The notes under the pieces were generated by a model. It was not told the DNA's origin and did no database searches. It saw nothing but the letters and a program-made list of their open reading frames with translations. DNA of 28,686 nt. Source: Ruminococcus sp. GTDB taxonomy: Bacteria; Bacillota; Clostridia; Oscillospirales; Ruminococcaceae. The stretch covers positions 1 through 28,686 of the forward strand of contig JAMPAO010000024.1 of assembly GCA_023667165.1 (NCBI GenBank). Direction: 5' to 3'. How positions within the stretch are numbered: the first letter of the stretch is position 1; each line of letters begins with the position of its first letter. The translations under genes were made by a program, and so were the position numbers. Shown here one piece after another: positions 1 to 6,168 of this stretch.

Positions 1-17
1 ATTATACGTCATTATCT

Positions 18-46
18 ATTATACTAAATTTTTCTGGATATTGCAA
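18..46 (-). promoter_or_regulatory. outward sigma-A-type promoter at left edge
   Basis: Reading the minus strand, TTGCAA (41-46) and TATAAT (18-23) are separated by 17 bp. It would drive a gene lying to the left of the window, divergent from cysK. The sequence just upstream of the -35, AAAACTA, is shared with the spoVS and pilin promoters. Confidence 0.6.
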
Positions 47-119
47 TAGTTTTAATTAAATTTTATATGATAAGCAAAAAACAAACCGCATATTTTGTTA
101 AATTTTTCTTTAAAAGGAC

Positions 120-148
120 TTGACAAGAGGGAAATTATCTGATATAAT
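120..148 (+). promoter_or_regulatory. cysK promoter
   Basis: A perfect consensus pair: TTGACA at 120-125, TATAAT at 143-148, spacer 17 bp. It would start transcription near 155, giving a leader of about 60 nt that is too short for a T-box or SAM riboswitch. The leader holds an imperfect AT-rich dyad (around 166-181) that might be an operator, but I cannot assign a regulator. Confidence 0.85.
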
Positions 149-217
149 TAAAATCATACTAATTACATATGATATATATGATAACCAAGACAAATTATAT
201 TTAAGGAGATGTTTTTT

Positions 218-1150
218 ATGAAGGTTTACAAGCAAATAACCGAGCTTATAGGCTCAACGCCGCTTCTGGAGCTGACCAACACCGAAAAGGCAAAGGGTCT
301 GAACGCCAAGATCTACGCAAAGCTGGAGTATTTCAATCCCGCCGGAAGCGTAAAGGACAGGATAGCCGCCGCGATGATCGAGGACGCCGAGGCAAAGGGT
401 CTGTTAAAGCCTGAAAGCGTGATAATTGAGCCTACCAGCGGAAATACGGGCATAGGTCTTGCCGCAGCCGCCGCCGCAAAGGGATATAAGATCATCATCG
501 CAATGCCCGAAACCATGAGCGTGGAGCGGCGCAAGCTGATGAAAGCATACGGCGCGGAGCTTGTTCTGACAAACGGCGCGGAGGGCATGAAGGGCGCTAT
601 CGCCAAGGCTAAGGAGCTGGCGGAGCAAACCCCGAACAGCTTTATCCCCTCCCAGTTCACGAACCCCGCAAATCCCGCGGTGCATGAAAGGACAACGGGC
701 GTTGAGATATGGAACGATACCGACGGAAAGGTCGATATTTTCGTTGCGGGCGTAGGCACGGGAGGAACGCTCAGCGGCGCGGGCGCGTATCTTAAGTCCA
801 AAAATCCCGATATAAAGATAGTTGCGGTAGAGCCTAAAAACTCCCCCGTGCTTTCCGAGGGAAAAGCGGGTCCTCATAAGATACAGGGAATAGGAGCAGG
901 CTTCGTTCCCGAAACTCTCAATACAAAAATATATGACGAAATAATCACGGTGGAAAATGAAGCCGCCTTTGAGACCGGCAGGCTGATAGCAAGGAACGAG
1001 GGCGTACTGGTGGGAATATCCTCCGGCGCGGCGGCATGGGCCGCCATAGAGCTTGCCAAAAGACCGGAAAACAGCGGCAAGAGCATTGTCGTACTCTTCC
1101 CCGACACGGGAGAAAGATATCTGTCCACACCCCTTTTTGATGAAGACTGA
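218..1150 (+). CDS. cysK: cysteine synthase (O-acetylserine sulfhydrylase)
   Basis: PLP enzyme that makes L-cysteine from O-acetylserine and sulfide; cytoplasmic. The 310-aa protein has the N-terminal IGSTPLLEL motif, the PLP-binding lysine in NPAGSVKDR (Lys46), the substrate loop TSGNTG (residues 73-78), and the phosphate-binding GVGTGGT. Length matches the CysK family. An ATG at 209 lies directly on the AAGGAG (203-208), so it cannot be the used start; the ATG at 218 has a normal 9-nt spacing. It has its own consensus promoter and is closed by a hairpin terminator, so it is probably monocistronic. CysK is favoured over cystathionine beta-synthase or CysM because of the length and the lack of extra domains; the symbol is family-level. 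Confidence 0.95.
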   Translation: MKVYKQITELIGSTPLLELTNTEKAKGLNAKIYAKLEYFNPAGSVKDRIAAAMIEDAEAKGLLKPESVIIEPTSGNTGIGLAAAAAAKGYKIIIAMPETMSVERRKLMKAYGAELVLTNGAEGMKGAIAKAKELAEQTPNSFIPSQFTNPANPAVHERTTGVEIWNDTDGKVDIFVAGVGTGGTLSGAGAYLKSKNPDIKIVAVEPKNSPVLSEGKAGPHKIQGIGAGFVPETLNTKIYDEIITVENEAAFETGRLIARNEGVLVGISSGAAAWAAIELAKRPENSGKSIVVLFPDTGERYLSTPLFDED

Positions 1151-1171
1151 GCTGCCGCCGCACAGCGTAAA

Positions 1172-1220
1172 AGCCGCCTTATGATACATACGTACCATAA
1201 GGCGGCTGATCTGTTTTATC
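1172..1220 (+). terminator. bidirectional terminator between cysK and spoVS
   Basis: A perfect 12-bp stem (1172-1183 with 1196-1207) with a 12-nt loop. On the plus strand it is followed by CTGTTTTATC, and on the minus strand by TTTTACGC, so it can end both convergent genes. The T tracts are short, so efficiency is uncertain. Confidence 0.7.
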
Positions 1221-1239
1221 CGCCGAATTCAAATCTGCT

Positions 1240-1542
1240 TTATAGCTGCGGAGGCTTTTCGCCCGAAACGGCAAAGCCGCCCGCCATGTCCATGCATATA
1301 AATCTGATAGCCGTTCTGTCCTGCCCGTTTATGCTGACGGTGGCAAAGGTCGGAACGCAAACAAGCTCTATCCCCACAGGGAGAAGATAACCGCAGGCAA
1401 CGGCTATAGCCTTAACAGCTTGATTGGTAGCTCCGGCGCCTACCGCCTGCAGCTCTACCTCACCGCAGTCGCGCATGATGCTTGCTATTGCTCCGGCAAC
1501 GGAATTGGGCGATGAATTAGCGGATACTCTCAGAACTTCCAT
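1240..1542 (-). CDS. spoVS: stage V sporulation protein S
   Basis: A 100-aa Alba-like protein. SpoVS of Bacillus is a small, very conserved protein needed for later sporulation and affecting septation; its molecular role is thought to be nucleic acid binding (family knowledge). The sequence opens MEVLRVSANSSPNSVAGAIA and keeps the EVELQAVGAGATNQAVKAIA core and the DRTAIRF segment, which closely match SpoVS. It carries a C-terminal tail about 14 residues longer than the 86-aa Bacillus protein, as far as I recall. The start has an excellent AAAGGAGGTG site. It has its own promoter at 1572-1600. Presence suggests a sporulating ancestor, although spoVS also persists in non-sporulating Firmicutes. 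Confidence 0.95.
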   Translation of the reverse strand: MEVLRVSANSSPNSVAGAIASIMRDCGEVELQAVGAGATNQAVKAIAVACGYLLPVGIELVCVPTFATVSINGQDRTAIRFICMDMAGGFAVSGEKPPQL

Positions 1543-1571
1543 AGCCGCACCTCCTTTATATTTATAATTTT

Positions 1572-1600
1572 ATTATACACCATAATATTGCAATTTGCAA
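1572..1600 (-). promoter_or_regulatory. spoVS promoter
   Basis: On the minus strand TTGCAA (1595-1600) and TATAAT (1572-1577) are 17 bp apart. The palindrome ATTGCAAT (1587-1594) lies in the spacer, and AAAACTA precedes the -35. It lies between the ymdB stop and the spoVS start, so spoVS can be expressed without ymdB. No obvious terminator separates the two genes, so read-through from ymdB is possible. Confidence 0.75.
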
Positions 1601-1623
1601 TAGTTTTGTGCAAAAATAGCAAT

Positions 1624-2391
1624 TTACCTAATAACCAACCGGTCGATGTTGTGTACTTTGCCGCATTTTTCGTCAATTTTGAGCATTACACCGTTAAAAA
1701 ACTGAGGATTATCCGACTCAACGAATTTAACGGGGCATTTTGTACGCTGTTTTTCGACGGCAAGCTCCGTTTTCACTCCCAGAACGGACAGCTCCGCCCC
1801 GCACATACCCGCGTCGGTAATATACCCCGTGTGGCCGTTGAGTATACATTCGTCGGCGGTCTGCACATGGGTATGGGTGCCTATCACGGCGGAAACTCTT
1901 CCCGCAAGATAGAAGCCCATGGCTTTTTTTTCCGAGGTCGCCTCCGCGTGGAAGTCCACGATCATATTGGGAGTATCTATATTCTCAAGTATACCGTCGA
2001 CGCACTCAAAGGGATTATTCAGCGGCTCCATAAAAGCGGTACCCATAAGATTTATCACGGCAAGGCTGTACGCTCCCTTATCCAGAACGCAAAAGCCGTG
2101 ACCGGGCGCAGAGCTTGGGTAATTTGCGGGTCTTAGGAGATTTTCCTTGACATTGTAATTTTCCGTAAATTCCCTGCGGCGGAAGCAGTGATTGCCCGTG
2201 GTGATCACATCGGCAAAGCGAAAAAGGCTATCCATAGATCTGCGGGTGATCCCGTTGCCGTCGGCGGAATTCTCACCGTTTACAATAACAATATCTATCC
2301 TTTCCCTGCCCTTGAGCCTGCAGACCGCTTCTTCGGCGAAGGCGCAGCCGCGGCTGCCCACTATATCGCCCGCAAAAAGAACCGTTATCAT
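1624..2391 (-). CDS. ymdB: YmdB-family metallophosphoesterase
   Basis: A 255-aa calcineurin-like phosphoesterase; YmdB of Bacillus hydrolyses 2',3'-cyclic nucleotides and affects sporulation and biofilm decisions (family knowledge). Metal-binding motifs are visible: FAGDIVG (residues 7-12), VNGENSA (38-43), TTGNH (64-68), DFHAEATSEK and GTHTHVQTAD. The Bacillus GNHTWD is GNHCFR here, but the ligand positions remain. The start is chosen from GGGTG seven nt upstream of ATG. It is upstream of spoVS, as in the rny-ymdB-spoVS arrangement of Bacillus, but rny is not adjacent: the gene before it is the pilin operon, ending in a terminator at 2416-2451. No clear promoter is visible in the short gap. 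Confidence 0.93.
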   Translation of the reverse strand: MITVLFAGDIVGSRGCAFAEEAVCRLKGRERIDIVIVNGENSADGNGITRRSMDSLFRFADVITTGNHCFRRREFTENYNVKENLLRPANYPSSAPGHGFCVLDKGAYSLAVINLMGTAFMEPLNNPFECVDGILENIDTPNMIVDFHAEATSEKKAMGFYLAGRVSAVIGTHTHVQTADECILNGHTGYITDAGMCGAELSVLGVKTELAVEKQRTKCPVKFVESDNPQFFNGVMLKIDEKCGKVHNIDRLVIR

Positions 2392-2410
2392 CTTATCACC
2401 CGCTTTGATA

Positions 2411-2451
2411 AAAATATACCCATACAGAAATCCGGCTTCTGTATGGGGGTA
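2411..2451 (-). terminator. terminator of the pilin operon
   Basis: An 11-bp stem (2419-2429 with 2437-2447) with a 7-nt loop. On the minus strand it is followed by TATATTTTTATC, a usable U tract. It sits 50 nt after the last pilin gene and before ymdB. Confidence 0.75.
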
Positions 2452-2499
2452 TTATTATATAGAAGTCTTGTTTTAGTTTATACCTTTTATGCGCCGTGA

Positions 2500-2961
2500 T
2501 CATGTCAAAGTCAGACTTGCCTCGCTTGCCTGTTTAACGGCTTCGGGGTAACGTCCCACAAAAACGTCCGAGGCGTCCTTTGCCCATACTGCGTCTACGG
2601 GGACAGACCCCGATATTTTCACGGAGCAGACGCCCGCCTTATTCGACGTTGTACCCATCATATTCTGAAGAGCCTTCTGAAGCTCTGCGGAGGAACCGTT
2701 CGTTACGTAATCCGGAGGCGAGCTTTGATATGACAGGCTCATGCTGTTGTAAATACCCGCCGCCATAGGTCTTCCGCTTGTTTCGCAGCGTGTGCAGTAG
2801 GTGGCGGAATTGGTATACGCCAGCTTGGCGTTGGAGTTGGCTGTGGACACCTTTGAATCGGACACATAATTGACCATCGACGGAATGAGTATTGCCGCAA
2901 GAACGGCGATTATTGCAATTACCACAATAAGTTCAATAAGCGTAAACGCCTTTAATTTCAT
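2500..2961 (-). CDS. type IV pilin, CxxC paralogue 1
   Basis: A 153-aa prepilin. The short basic leader MKLKA precedes FTLIELIVVIAIIAVLAAILIP, a class III signal and N-terminal helix with Glu at mature position 5. The residue before the cut is Ala rather than the usual Gly. The next stretch, SKxSTANSNAKLAYTN, is nearly identical to the neighbouring pilin, showing a tandem duplication. It has a CTRC pair at residues 56-59 and one later Cys. A GTG nine nt upstream is part of the AAGGAGTG ribosome site, so ATG at 2961 is the start. It follows a strong terminator at 2983-3011, so it is probably made at lower levels than its paralogue, through read-through or an unseen promoter. Confidence 0.9.
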   Translation of the reverse strand: MKLKAFTLIELIVVIAIIAVLAAILIPSMVNYVSDSKVSTANSNAKLAYTNSATYCTRCETSGRPMAAGIYNSMSLSYQSSPPDYVTNGSSAELQKALQNMMGTTSNKAGVCSVKISGSVPVDAVWAKDASDVFVGRYPEAVKQASEASLTLT

Positions 2962-2974
2962 CTTTCCCACTCCT

Positions 2975-3011
2975 TGCTCAAAAAAGAGCCGGCACTGAGC
3001 GCCGGCTCTTT
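2975..3011 (-). terminator. strong terminator between the two paralogous pilins
   Basis: A perfect 11-bp GC-rich stem (2983-2993 with 3001-3011), 7-nt loop, followed on the minus strand by six T. It lies 40 nt after the upstream pilin stop and 22 nt before the next start, so it should make the upstream pilin transcript the main product. Confidence 0.88.
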
Positions 3012-3050
3012 CAGTAAGTAAGACTTTAAGTAAATCAGGCTAAACCTTAA

Positions 3051-3521
3051 TCAGGTAAGCTCTGTTCCCCATGTAGCTGTGGAAGTCTTGGAAGCTTCCT
3101 TGGGGTAGTTACCGATGTAGCTGTCGCCGGCGGTCTTTCTCCACTGAGTCCACTTGGGGGACTGCTTGTCAATTGCACCGCAAACCATGCCTGCGCCGCT
3201 CTTGCCGCCCATGAGGTTTGTAAGAGCGCTCTTAAGGTCAGCAGAGTTGCTGCCGATGTAGGAAGCGTCGGGAGCAGAAGAAGAGATATCGCCGCAGTCA
3301 AAGTTAGTAACTGTTACGGAGCTTCCTGCAACCTCACACTTTGTGCACCATGTAGCTGTGTTTGTGTAAGCGAGCTTAGCATTGGAGTTAGCAGTAGAAT
3401 ACTTGGAATCTCCAACATAGCCGATCATGGAAGGTACGAGGATAGCTGCGAGTACACCGATGATAGCGATAACAACGATAAGCTCGATAAGGGTAAAGCC
3501 TTTCATCTTTGAATTTCTCAT
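3051..3521 (-). CDS. type IV pilin, CxxC paralogue 2 (probable major pilin)
   Basis: A 156-aa prepilin: leader MRNSKMKG, then FTLIELIVVIAIIGVLAAILVP with Gly before the cut and Glu at mature position 5. It has a CTKC pair at residues 59-62 plus Cys76 and Cys114, so two disulfides are possible in the globular domain. I call it the likely major pilin because it has the best ribosome site in the cluster (AAAGGAGGAAT, 11 nt from ATG), a short AT-rich leader and a strong terminator directly after it. This is inference, since no expression data are available. The C-terminal domain matches no pilin subtype I can name. It is transcribed from the promoter at 4484-4512 behind the 263-aa pilin. Confidence 0.92.
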   Translation of the reverse strand: MRNSKMKGFTLIELIVVIAIIGVLAAILVPSMIGYVGDSKYSTANSNAKLAYTNTATWCTKCEVAGSSVTVTNFDCGDISSSAPDASYIGSNSADLKSALTNLMGGKSGAGMVCGAIDKQSPKWTQWRKTAGDSYIGNYPKEASKTSTATWGTELT

Positions 3522-3560
3522 AAGAAATTCCTCCTTTAAAAATTTTATAAAATTTTATTT

Positions 3561-3589
3561 TAAAACAAGCAGTTTACCGACTTGTTTTA
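3561..3589 (-). terminator. possible weak attenuator between pilin genes
   Basis: A 9-bp AT-rich stem (3561-3569 with 3581-3589) with an 11-nt loop, followed on the minus strand by AAATAAAATTTT. The stem is poor in GC, so it is more likely an mRNA end-stabilising or processing hairpin than a full terminator. Confidence 0.35.
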
Positions 3590-3594
3590 AGACA

Positions 3595-4386
3595 TTAAGA
3601 AAAGGGTATGGGATACTGTCCGGTATATGCACAGCCTGCGTATGTAGCGTCGGTATAATCAGCTTCCTGAGAGCTGGAGTGATGGAAGCTGCCCGTAGCT
3701 GTCGAATACGTAGTGTTCAAGCCGACCGTAGTTTTGTAGCCGAGAGCCGAGCTATCGCATTTAACGGGATCGCCCACAGCCTCGACTCCGCCGTAGTTGT
3801 ACGCGCAGCTTGCGCGCTTGACGTCGGACGATGTCTTTTCTCTGTTAGGCTGTTCGCTGTATACCGCATAGCGTACAGTGAACGTTTCGGGGTAGATCAC
3901 CACTATCCAAGCGCCGTCGAAGTTTTCCGAAAGCCTGCTTGCAATGCCGTTGGCGGCGAGGACTGCTTTGCTTGTTTTCTCGTCCGCATTGTCCGCCCCG
4001 GGAGCAGTTGTGAGTATATCGTCATAATGCACCGTGCGTGTGCATACAACGCTTCCGCCCGACACCTCGCAGTTCGGATGCTCCGCAGAACCCTTTGAAG
4101 CCGACATATCAACTCCGATAAAGCTCATCTTGCTTGAAGAATCGTATCCGAAATACTTTTTGAGATTGTCAACGCTCACGCCGGAGGTCTGGAGCTTTGT
4201 CAGATAATCCTGGGTAGCCATGTAGACTTCCTGCGCTTTATCATTTGCCGCCTGCATACGGTTCATTCTCATGTATGTCTGCATATTGGGTACGGCTATC
4301 ATCAGCAGGACGCCGATTATGGCGATGACCACAATAAGCTCAAGCAGCGTAAAGCCTTTCAGCTTTTTGGTTTTTCCAATGTTCAT
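3595..4386 (-). CDS. type IV pilin-like protein, first gene of the pilin operon
   Basis: A 263-aa prepilin. The leader MNIGKTKKLKG precedes FTLLELIVVIAIIGVLLMIAVP, with Gly before the cut and Glu at mature position 5. A helical stretch follows (residues 35-70), then a large Ser/Thr/Tyr-rich globular domain with several cysteines. It is longer than the next two pilins and has a different C-terminal part, so it may be a minor pilin or an adhesive variant. The start at ATG 4386 is chosen because AGGAGG sits 7 nt upstream; an upstream in-frame ATG at 4419 has no ribosome site. It is the first gene after the promoter at 4484-4512, with a leader of about 90 nt. Confidence 0.88.
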   Translation of the reverse strand: MNIGKTKKLKGFTLLELIVVIAIIGVLLMIAVPNMQTYMRMNRMQAANDKAQEVYMATQDYLTKLQTSGVSVDNLKKYFGYDSSSKMSFIGVDMSASKGSAEHPNCEVSGGSVVCTRTVHYDDILTTAPGADNADEKTSKAVLAANGIASRLSENFDGAWIVVIYPETFTVRYAVYSEQPNREKTSSDVKRASCAYNYGGVEAVGDPVKCDSSALGYKTTVGLNTTYSTATGSFHHSSSQEADYTDATYAGCAYTGQYPIPFS

Positions 4387-4483
4387 TGGACTCCCTCCTA
4401 TCAAGAAGAATGATACCAATGCTTACAGCGGATATTCGGAACTCAGCTTCCTGCACCGGCTCCGTTTCTCTGACTGTAATTAC

Positions 4484-4512
4484 ATTATATATCATCGAGC
4501 TTCAAAAGTCAA
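4484..4512 (-). promoter_or_regulatory. pilin operon promoter
   Basis: On the minus strand TTGACT (4507-4512) and TATAAT (4484-4489) are 17 bp apart. AAAACTA lies just upstream of the -35 (to 4519), the same word as at the spoVS and left-edge promoters. Transcription would start near 4477. Confidence 0.8.
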
Positions 4513-4873
4513 TAGTTTTCTGATAATTTTTTCTCTAATTTTGTGAATTTGGAAAAAATATCACTTAAACGTTTTATATTCGTTCATGACACATCAATTT
4601 GCACAAAACAAATGTGCACGAAATCGTGTAATATCTGATTTTTGCAATTTTTTCCCGCCTTGGAAAGCCGTAAATTTACAATCGGTAATCTTGAAAACGG
4701 CAAAAACGAAAAATATTGCAATTTCTTCATACAAATACTGCAATAATTAAATATAAAACCTGCAAAAATCATTGATTTATACGTTCTGTAAAACTGTAAT
4801 TATTATATGTGCAATTTTTATACGGTTTTCAACCGACCGTCCGTCCGAAAATAATGCCGAAAACAGCATATTA

Positions 4874-4903
4874 TCCGGCGGAAGAAGCATCCCCCCCGCC
4901 GGA
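4874..4903 (-). terminator. probable terminator of pilB-pilT
   Basis: An 8-bp GC stem (4874-4881 with 4896-4903) with a 14-nt loop lies just after the pilT stop. The following minus-strand sequence (TAATATGCTGTTTT) has only a distant T tract, so it may be a weak or factor-aided terminator. Confidence 0.5.
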
Positions 4904-4911
4904 CAGCATTC

Positions 4912-6030
4912 TCATGACTGAGCCTTGAGGTACCTCTGAAGCTCGTTGATGTCATGACACTTTTCTCTTGCGTGCATTTCGGTGATAACGCCCTCTTTTA
5001 TCATACGGGCAAGCTCCTGATCCAGGCAGACCATGCCCTCTTTCTTACCCGTCTGTATAGCGGTCTGAATGAGGTGGACCTTGTCGTCGCGGATCATTGC
5101 CTTGATGGAGTCGGTGGCGTTGAGTATCTCCTGCGCCGCCACTCGTCCCTTGCCGTCCGCCTTGGGGATAAGGGTCTGAGCGATAATGCCCACAAGGACG
5201 GTGGCAAGCTGCGTTCTTATCTGATTTTGCTGATGCGCGGGGAATGCGTCGATGATACGGTTGATGGTATCCGAAGCCGACGTGGTGTGAAGCGTGCTCA
5301 GCACCAAGTGGCCTGTTTCGGCTGCGGTCACGGCTGCCGTGATGGTTTCGTAGTCACGCATCTCTCCTACCAGAATAACGTCCGGGTCTTCACGGAGAGC
5401 AGCACGGAGGGAAAGGGCGAAAGACTCGACGTCGTCGCCGACCTCTCTTTGGTTTATCATACATCTTTTATGCTCGTGAATATACTCAATAGGATCCTCT
5501 ACGGTGATTACATGGGCGCTTCTGTTGGTATTGACATAGTCGATCATGCCCGCAAGGGTGGTGGATTTACCGGATCCCGTAGGTCCCGTTACAAGTATAA
5601 GACCTCTCGGGCGCATTACGAAATCGCCCAGTATGGGAGGCATATCCAGATCCTCCAGGGTAGGGATATCGTTTCTGAGCAGACGTATCGCAACAGCCGT
5701 ATCGCCTCTCTGGTGATACACGTTTACTCTGTGACGGTAGCCTCTTTTTGTAACATATGAAAAGTCGGCGTCTATTCTGTTCTTGATATTTTCAAGATTT
5801 CTTCCGCCTGTCATCTGCTCGACCAGCTTCATTATGGCGCCGTCGGTCATCTCCGGATAGGAGCTGAGCTTGCGCAATGTACCGTGCAGACGTACTATAG
5901 GCGATATCTTAGTCGTGAAATGAACGTCCGAACAGCCCAGCACTCTTGCCTCGTCGAGAATTTTGTCGATATTGAGTACAACTCTTTCCGTTTTTTCGGC
6001 AGGCTGCCTCTTTTCAATGTCAAGTTCCAT
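4912..6030 (-). CDS. pilT: PilT-type twitching motility ATPase
   Basis: Hexameric secretion-type ATPase that powers pilus retraction at the cytoplasmic face of the PilC platform. The 372-aa protein shows Walker A GPTGSGKST (149-157), the Asp box VEDPIEYIHEH (177-187), Walker B DPDVILVGEMRD (215-226) and the His box GHLVLSTLHTT (240-250). The N-terminal PAS-like region SDVHFTTKISPIVRLHG is typical of PilT and it lacks the PilB tetracysteine. The C-terminal region keeps the PilT-like AIQTGKKEGM. GGAGG lies 5 nt before ATG. It follows pilB by 138 bp on the same strand. PilU-type paralogues are an alternative, but as the only retraction-type ATPase seen, PilT is the simpler name. Confidence 0.94.
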   Translation of the reverse strand: MELDIEKRQPAEKTERVVLNIDKILDEARVLGCSDVHFTTKISPIVRLHGTLRKLSSYPEMTDGAIMKLVEQMTGGRNLENIKNRIDADFSYVTKRGYRHRVNVYHQRGDTAVAIRLLRNDIPTLEDLDMPPILGDFVMRPRGLILVTGPTGSGKSTTLAGMIDYVNTNRSAHVITVEDPIEYIHEHKRCMINQREVGDDVESFALSLRAALREDPDVILVGEMRDYETITAAVTAAETGHLVLSTLHTTSASDTINRIIDAFPAHQQNQIRTQLATVLVGIIAQTLIPKADGKGRVAAQEILNATDSIKAMIRDDKVHLIQTAIQTGKKEGMVCLDQELARMIKEGVITEMHAREKCHDINELQRYLKAQS

Positions 6031-6168
6031 ATTGACCTCCGTTCTGCCGCTTGCCGCGGCAAATAAAATAAAAATGGGGGTTGGGACAGGCGGCGCGCAA
6101 GGCAGGCTCCCGCGCCCTTATCCCGTGTAATGTATACATCGCCCTGCGGCGGATTACATTCATGCTTA
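6031..6168 (-). other. pilB-pilT spacer with hairpins
   Basis: The 138-bp gap between pilB and pilT contains a 6-bp GC hairpin (6092-6097 with 6111-6116) and a T-rich minus-strand stretch before the pilT ribosome site. It could lower pilT relative to pilB, but no canonical terminator is present. Confidence 0.35.

Larger units (their letters stand above)
4387..4911. other. AT-rich intergenic region between pilT and the pilin operon
   Basis: This 525-bp gap has no gene I believe in. It holds the pilT terminator (4874-4903), the pilin promoter (4484-4512), and a 250-bp AT-rich tract with repeated TGCAAT-type words at 4641-4648, 4715-4722, 4738-4744 and 4808-4814. A 62-codon minus-strand frame (4584-4772) lacks a ribosome site and is rejected. 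Confidence 0.6.

Noticed and set aside
150..217. T-box or SAM riboswitch upstream of cysK
   Set aside because: The leader is only about 60 nt and has no anti-terminator or conserved core.
404..1198. Long minus-strand open frames inside cysK
   Set aside because: They lie opposite a gene with clear family motifs and have no ribosome site; they are antisense by-products of codon use.
4584..4772. 62-codon minus-strand frame in the pilT-pilin gap
   Set aside because: No ribosome site, AT-rich composition and no similarity I recognise.
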